NCBI GenBank assembly: GCA_964438865.1
Contig: CAYTMI010000010.1
Coordinates: forward strand, 1-64,000
Reading direction: 5' to 3'
Source of the DNA: G016234445 sp964438865
Lineage (GTDB): Bacteria > Chloroflexota > Dehalococcoidia > Tepidiformales > Tepidiformaceae
DNA: 64,000 bases
Position 1 is the first letter of the stretch, and every line of letters begins with the position of its first letter. The translations under genes were made by a program, and so were the position numbers. The notes beneath the pieces are model-generated. The model saw nothing but the letters and a program-made list of their open reading frames with translations, made no database searches and had not been told where the DNA came from. This document shows positions 63,204 through 64,000 of this stretch, in pieces.

Positions 63204-64000
63204 ACCTCCCCATGAATCGGTCGGCCGGGAGGCGGATGGGCGCCGCCGCCGTCTCCGTCCCTCGGGTCCTGATGAGCTGGGAAGACTGGCTGACGTTCGC
63301 CTTCGCGCTCATCGCCTTCCTTGCGGTGGCCGTCTCCATCCAGCAGGCCGGCTGGGTCGACAACATGCCCAAGGTGGTCCCGACCGTGATGGCCGGGCTG
63401 CTCGCCGGGCTCTTCGCGGCCCGATTGCGGTTCCCCAAGCTGCTGCTGCACCCGGCGGCGCTGGCCATCGGCGTCGTGGTCGTGGTCTATGCCGCCCAGC
63501 AGTACGCGGATGGGGTCACGCTCGCCGACCGCATGGCCGACTTCCGGGTCCGGATGCACGAGTGGTACCTGGTCGTGAAGGCCGGGGACATCAGCAACGA
63601 CAACCTGCCGTTCGTGACGCTGGTGCATGCGATCTCTTTCCTCGCTGCCTACATGGGCGCGTGGTCGATCTTCCGCTGGCACAATCCGTGGTTCGCGCTC
63701 GTCCCGATCGGGATCGTGCTGCTCGCGAATGTCAGCTTCCAGAAGGGGCACCCGACGGGGACGCTGGTGTTCTTCCTCTTCGGCGGGATCCTGCTTATCG
63801 GGCGGCTGCATCTTCAGGCAAGCCAGGCCCGTTGGCGGCGGCAGGCGATCGACTACCCGGAGTACATCAGCCTGAACGCCCTCCAACTCACGTTCTACCT
63901 GACGCTGGCGCTGGTGATCGGGGCGTGGCTGATCCCGGTTGGCTCCGAAGCGGCAGCCGCGAAAAGCGCGTTCAACAGCCTCACGGGCCCCTTCGAAGGC
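63191..64000 (+). CDS. Transglutaminase-like membrane protein TgpA/DUF3488-type, N-terminal part
   Basis: An open frame of 270 codons runs to the window end with no stop. It starts at ATG 63191, inside the DUF58 gene's 3' end. The visible part has about six hydrophobic helices (WEDWLTFAFALIAFLAVAVS; AALAIGVVVVVYAAQ; LVPIGIVLLANVSF) and FRWHNPWFALVP, the layout of the membrane part that precedes the transglutaminase domain in TgpA-type proteins. The catalytic part would lie outside. Position after MoxR and DUF58 supports the call. Confidence 0.75.
   Translation, partial: MAGLNLPMNRSAGRRMGAAAVSVPRVLMSWEDWLTFAFALIAFLAVAVSIQQAGWVDNMPKVVPTVMAGLLAGLFAARLRFPKLLLHPAALAIGVVVVVYAAQQYADGVTLADRMADFRVRMHEWYLVVKAGDISNDNLPFVTLVHAISFLAAYMGAWSIFRWHNPWFALVPIGIVLLANVSFQKGHPTGTLVFFLFGGILLIGRLHLQASQARWRRQAIDYPEYISLNALQLTFYLTLALVIGAWLIPVGSEAAAAKSAFNSLTGPFEG

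Overview
This window is a high-GC bacterial chromosome segment. It opens with the 3' end of a 23S rRNA gene and closes inside a transglutaminase-type membrane protein gene. I saw no phage genes, insertion sequences or CRISPR arrays. Gene content points to a Chloroflexota-type bacterium, possibly near Tepidiforma/Dehalococcoidia. The pointers are: many acyl-CoA enzymes, F420/FMN-type small oxidoreductases, a MoxR-DUF58-transglutaminase cluster, an rpmB-fakA-fakB-recG neighbourhood, and many genes that start 6-7 nt downstream of a TANNNT box, as expected for leaderless mRNAs. The taxonomic call is inference.

Layout. 1-640: 23S end, initiator tRNA-Met and a strong terminator, with no 5S rRNA between them. 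668-6475: cupin, SGNH-like hydrolase, SRAP/HMCES-type DNA-protein crosslink protein, S2P protease with CBS domains, glycerophosphodiesterase and a large DUF2207 membrane protein. 6561-10452: molybdenum hydroxylase operon (FAD, 2Fe-2S and Mo subunits) followed by a MoaD-like protein. 10460-16871: VOC protein, two acyl-CoA dehydrogenases, polA, and a Phd-PIN toxin-antitoxin pair. 16979-19431: DHA2 drug-efflux transporter, a frameshifted and internally deleted relic of a second copy, and a cupredoxin lipoprotein. 19530-26070: fakA, rpmB, Nudix, rpe, fakB/degV and recG.

26182-30314: LLM-class and PPOX-class oxidoreductases, a predicted 24-residue membrane peptide, a methyltransferase, and a crotonase-like gene followed by two small paralogous unknowns. 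30382-32453: thrS lacking its TGS domain, under a complete T-box riboswitch. 32544-38164: PPOX and CBS proteins, enoyl-CoA hydratase, a DUF4160-DUF2442 pair, a ThDP enzyme, an RHH-MazF module and an alpha/beta hydrolase. 38203-46913: biotin carrier, carboxyltransferase (PycB/5S-like) and acyl-CoA carboxylase beta (12S-like), with HDOD and Eis-like genes between them, then an acyl-CoA dehydrogenase and an amidohydrolase. 46806-54429: unknowns, ffh, a polar amino acid ABC importer, rpsP-khpA-rimM, a zinc-ribbon microprotein and tRNA-Ala(CGC). 54481-64000: two type III CoA-transferases, a DUF1858-like protein, a LysM lipoprotein, an MMPL exporter with a divergent TetR gene and twin palindromes, and MoxR-DUF58-TgpA (truncated by the window end).

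How it fits together. The acyl-CoA dehydrogenases, crotonases, CoA-transferases, carboxylase parts and fatty acid kinase suggest a heterotroph that degrades acyl compounds. The main regulatory signals are leaderless promoters, ATGA/GTGA stop-start overlaps, a T-box, three toxin-antitoxin-like pairs, twin operator palindromes at the TetR/MMPL divergence, and two or three unexplained structured intergenic elements (41269-41332, 45660-45722, 54308-54346).
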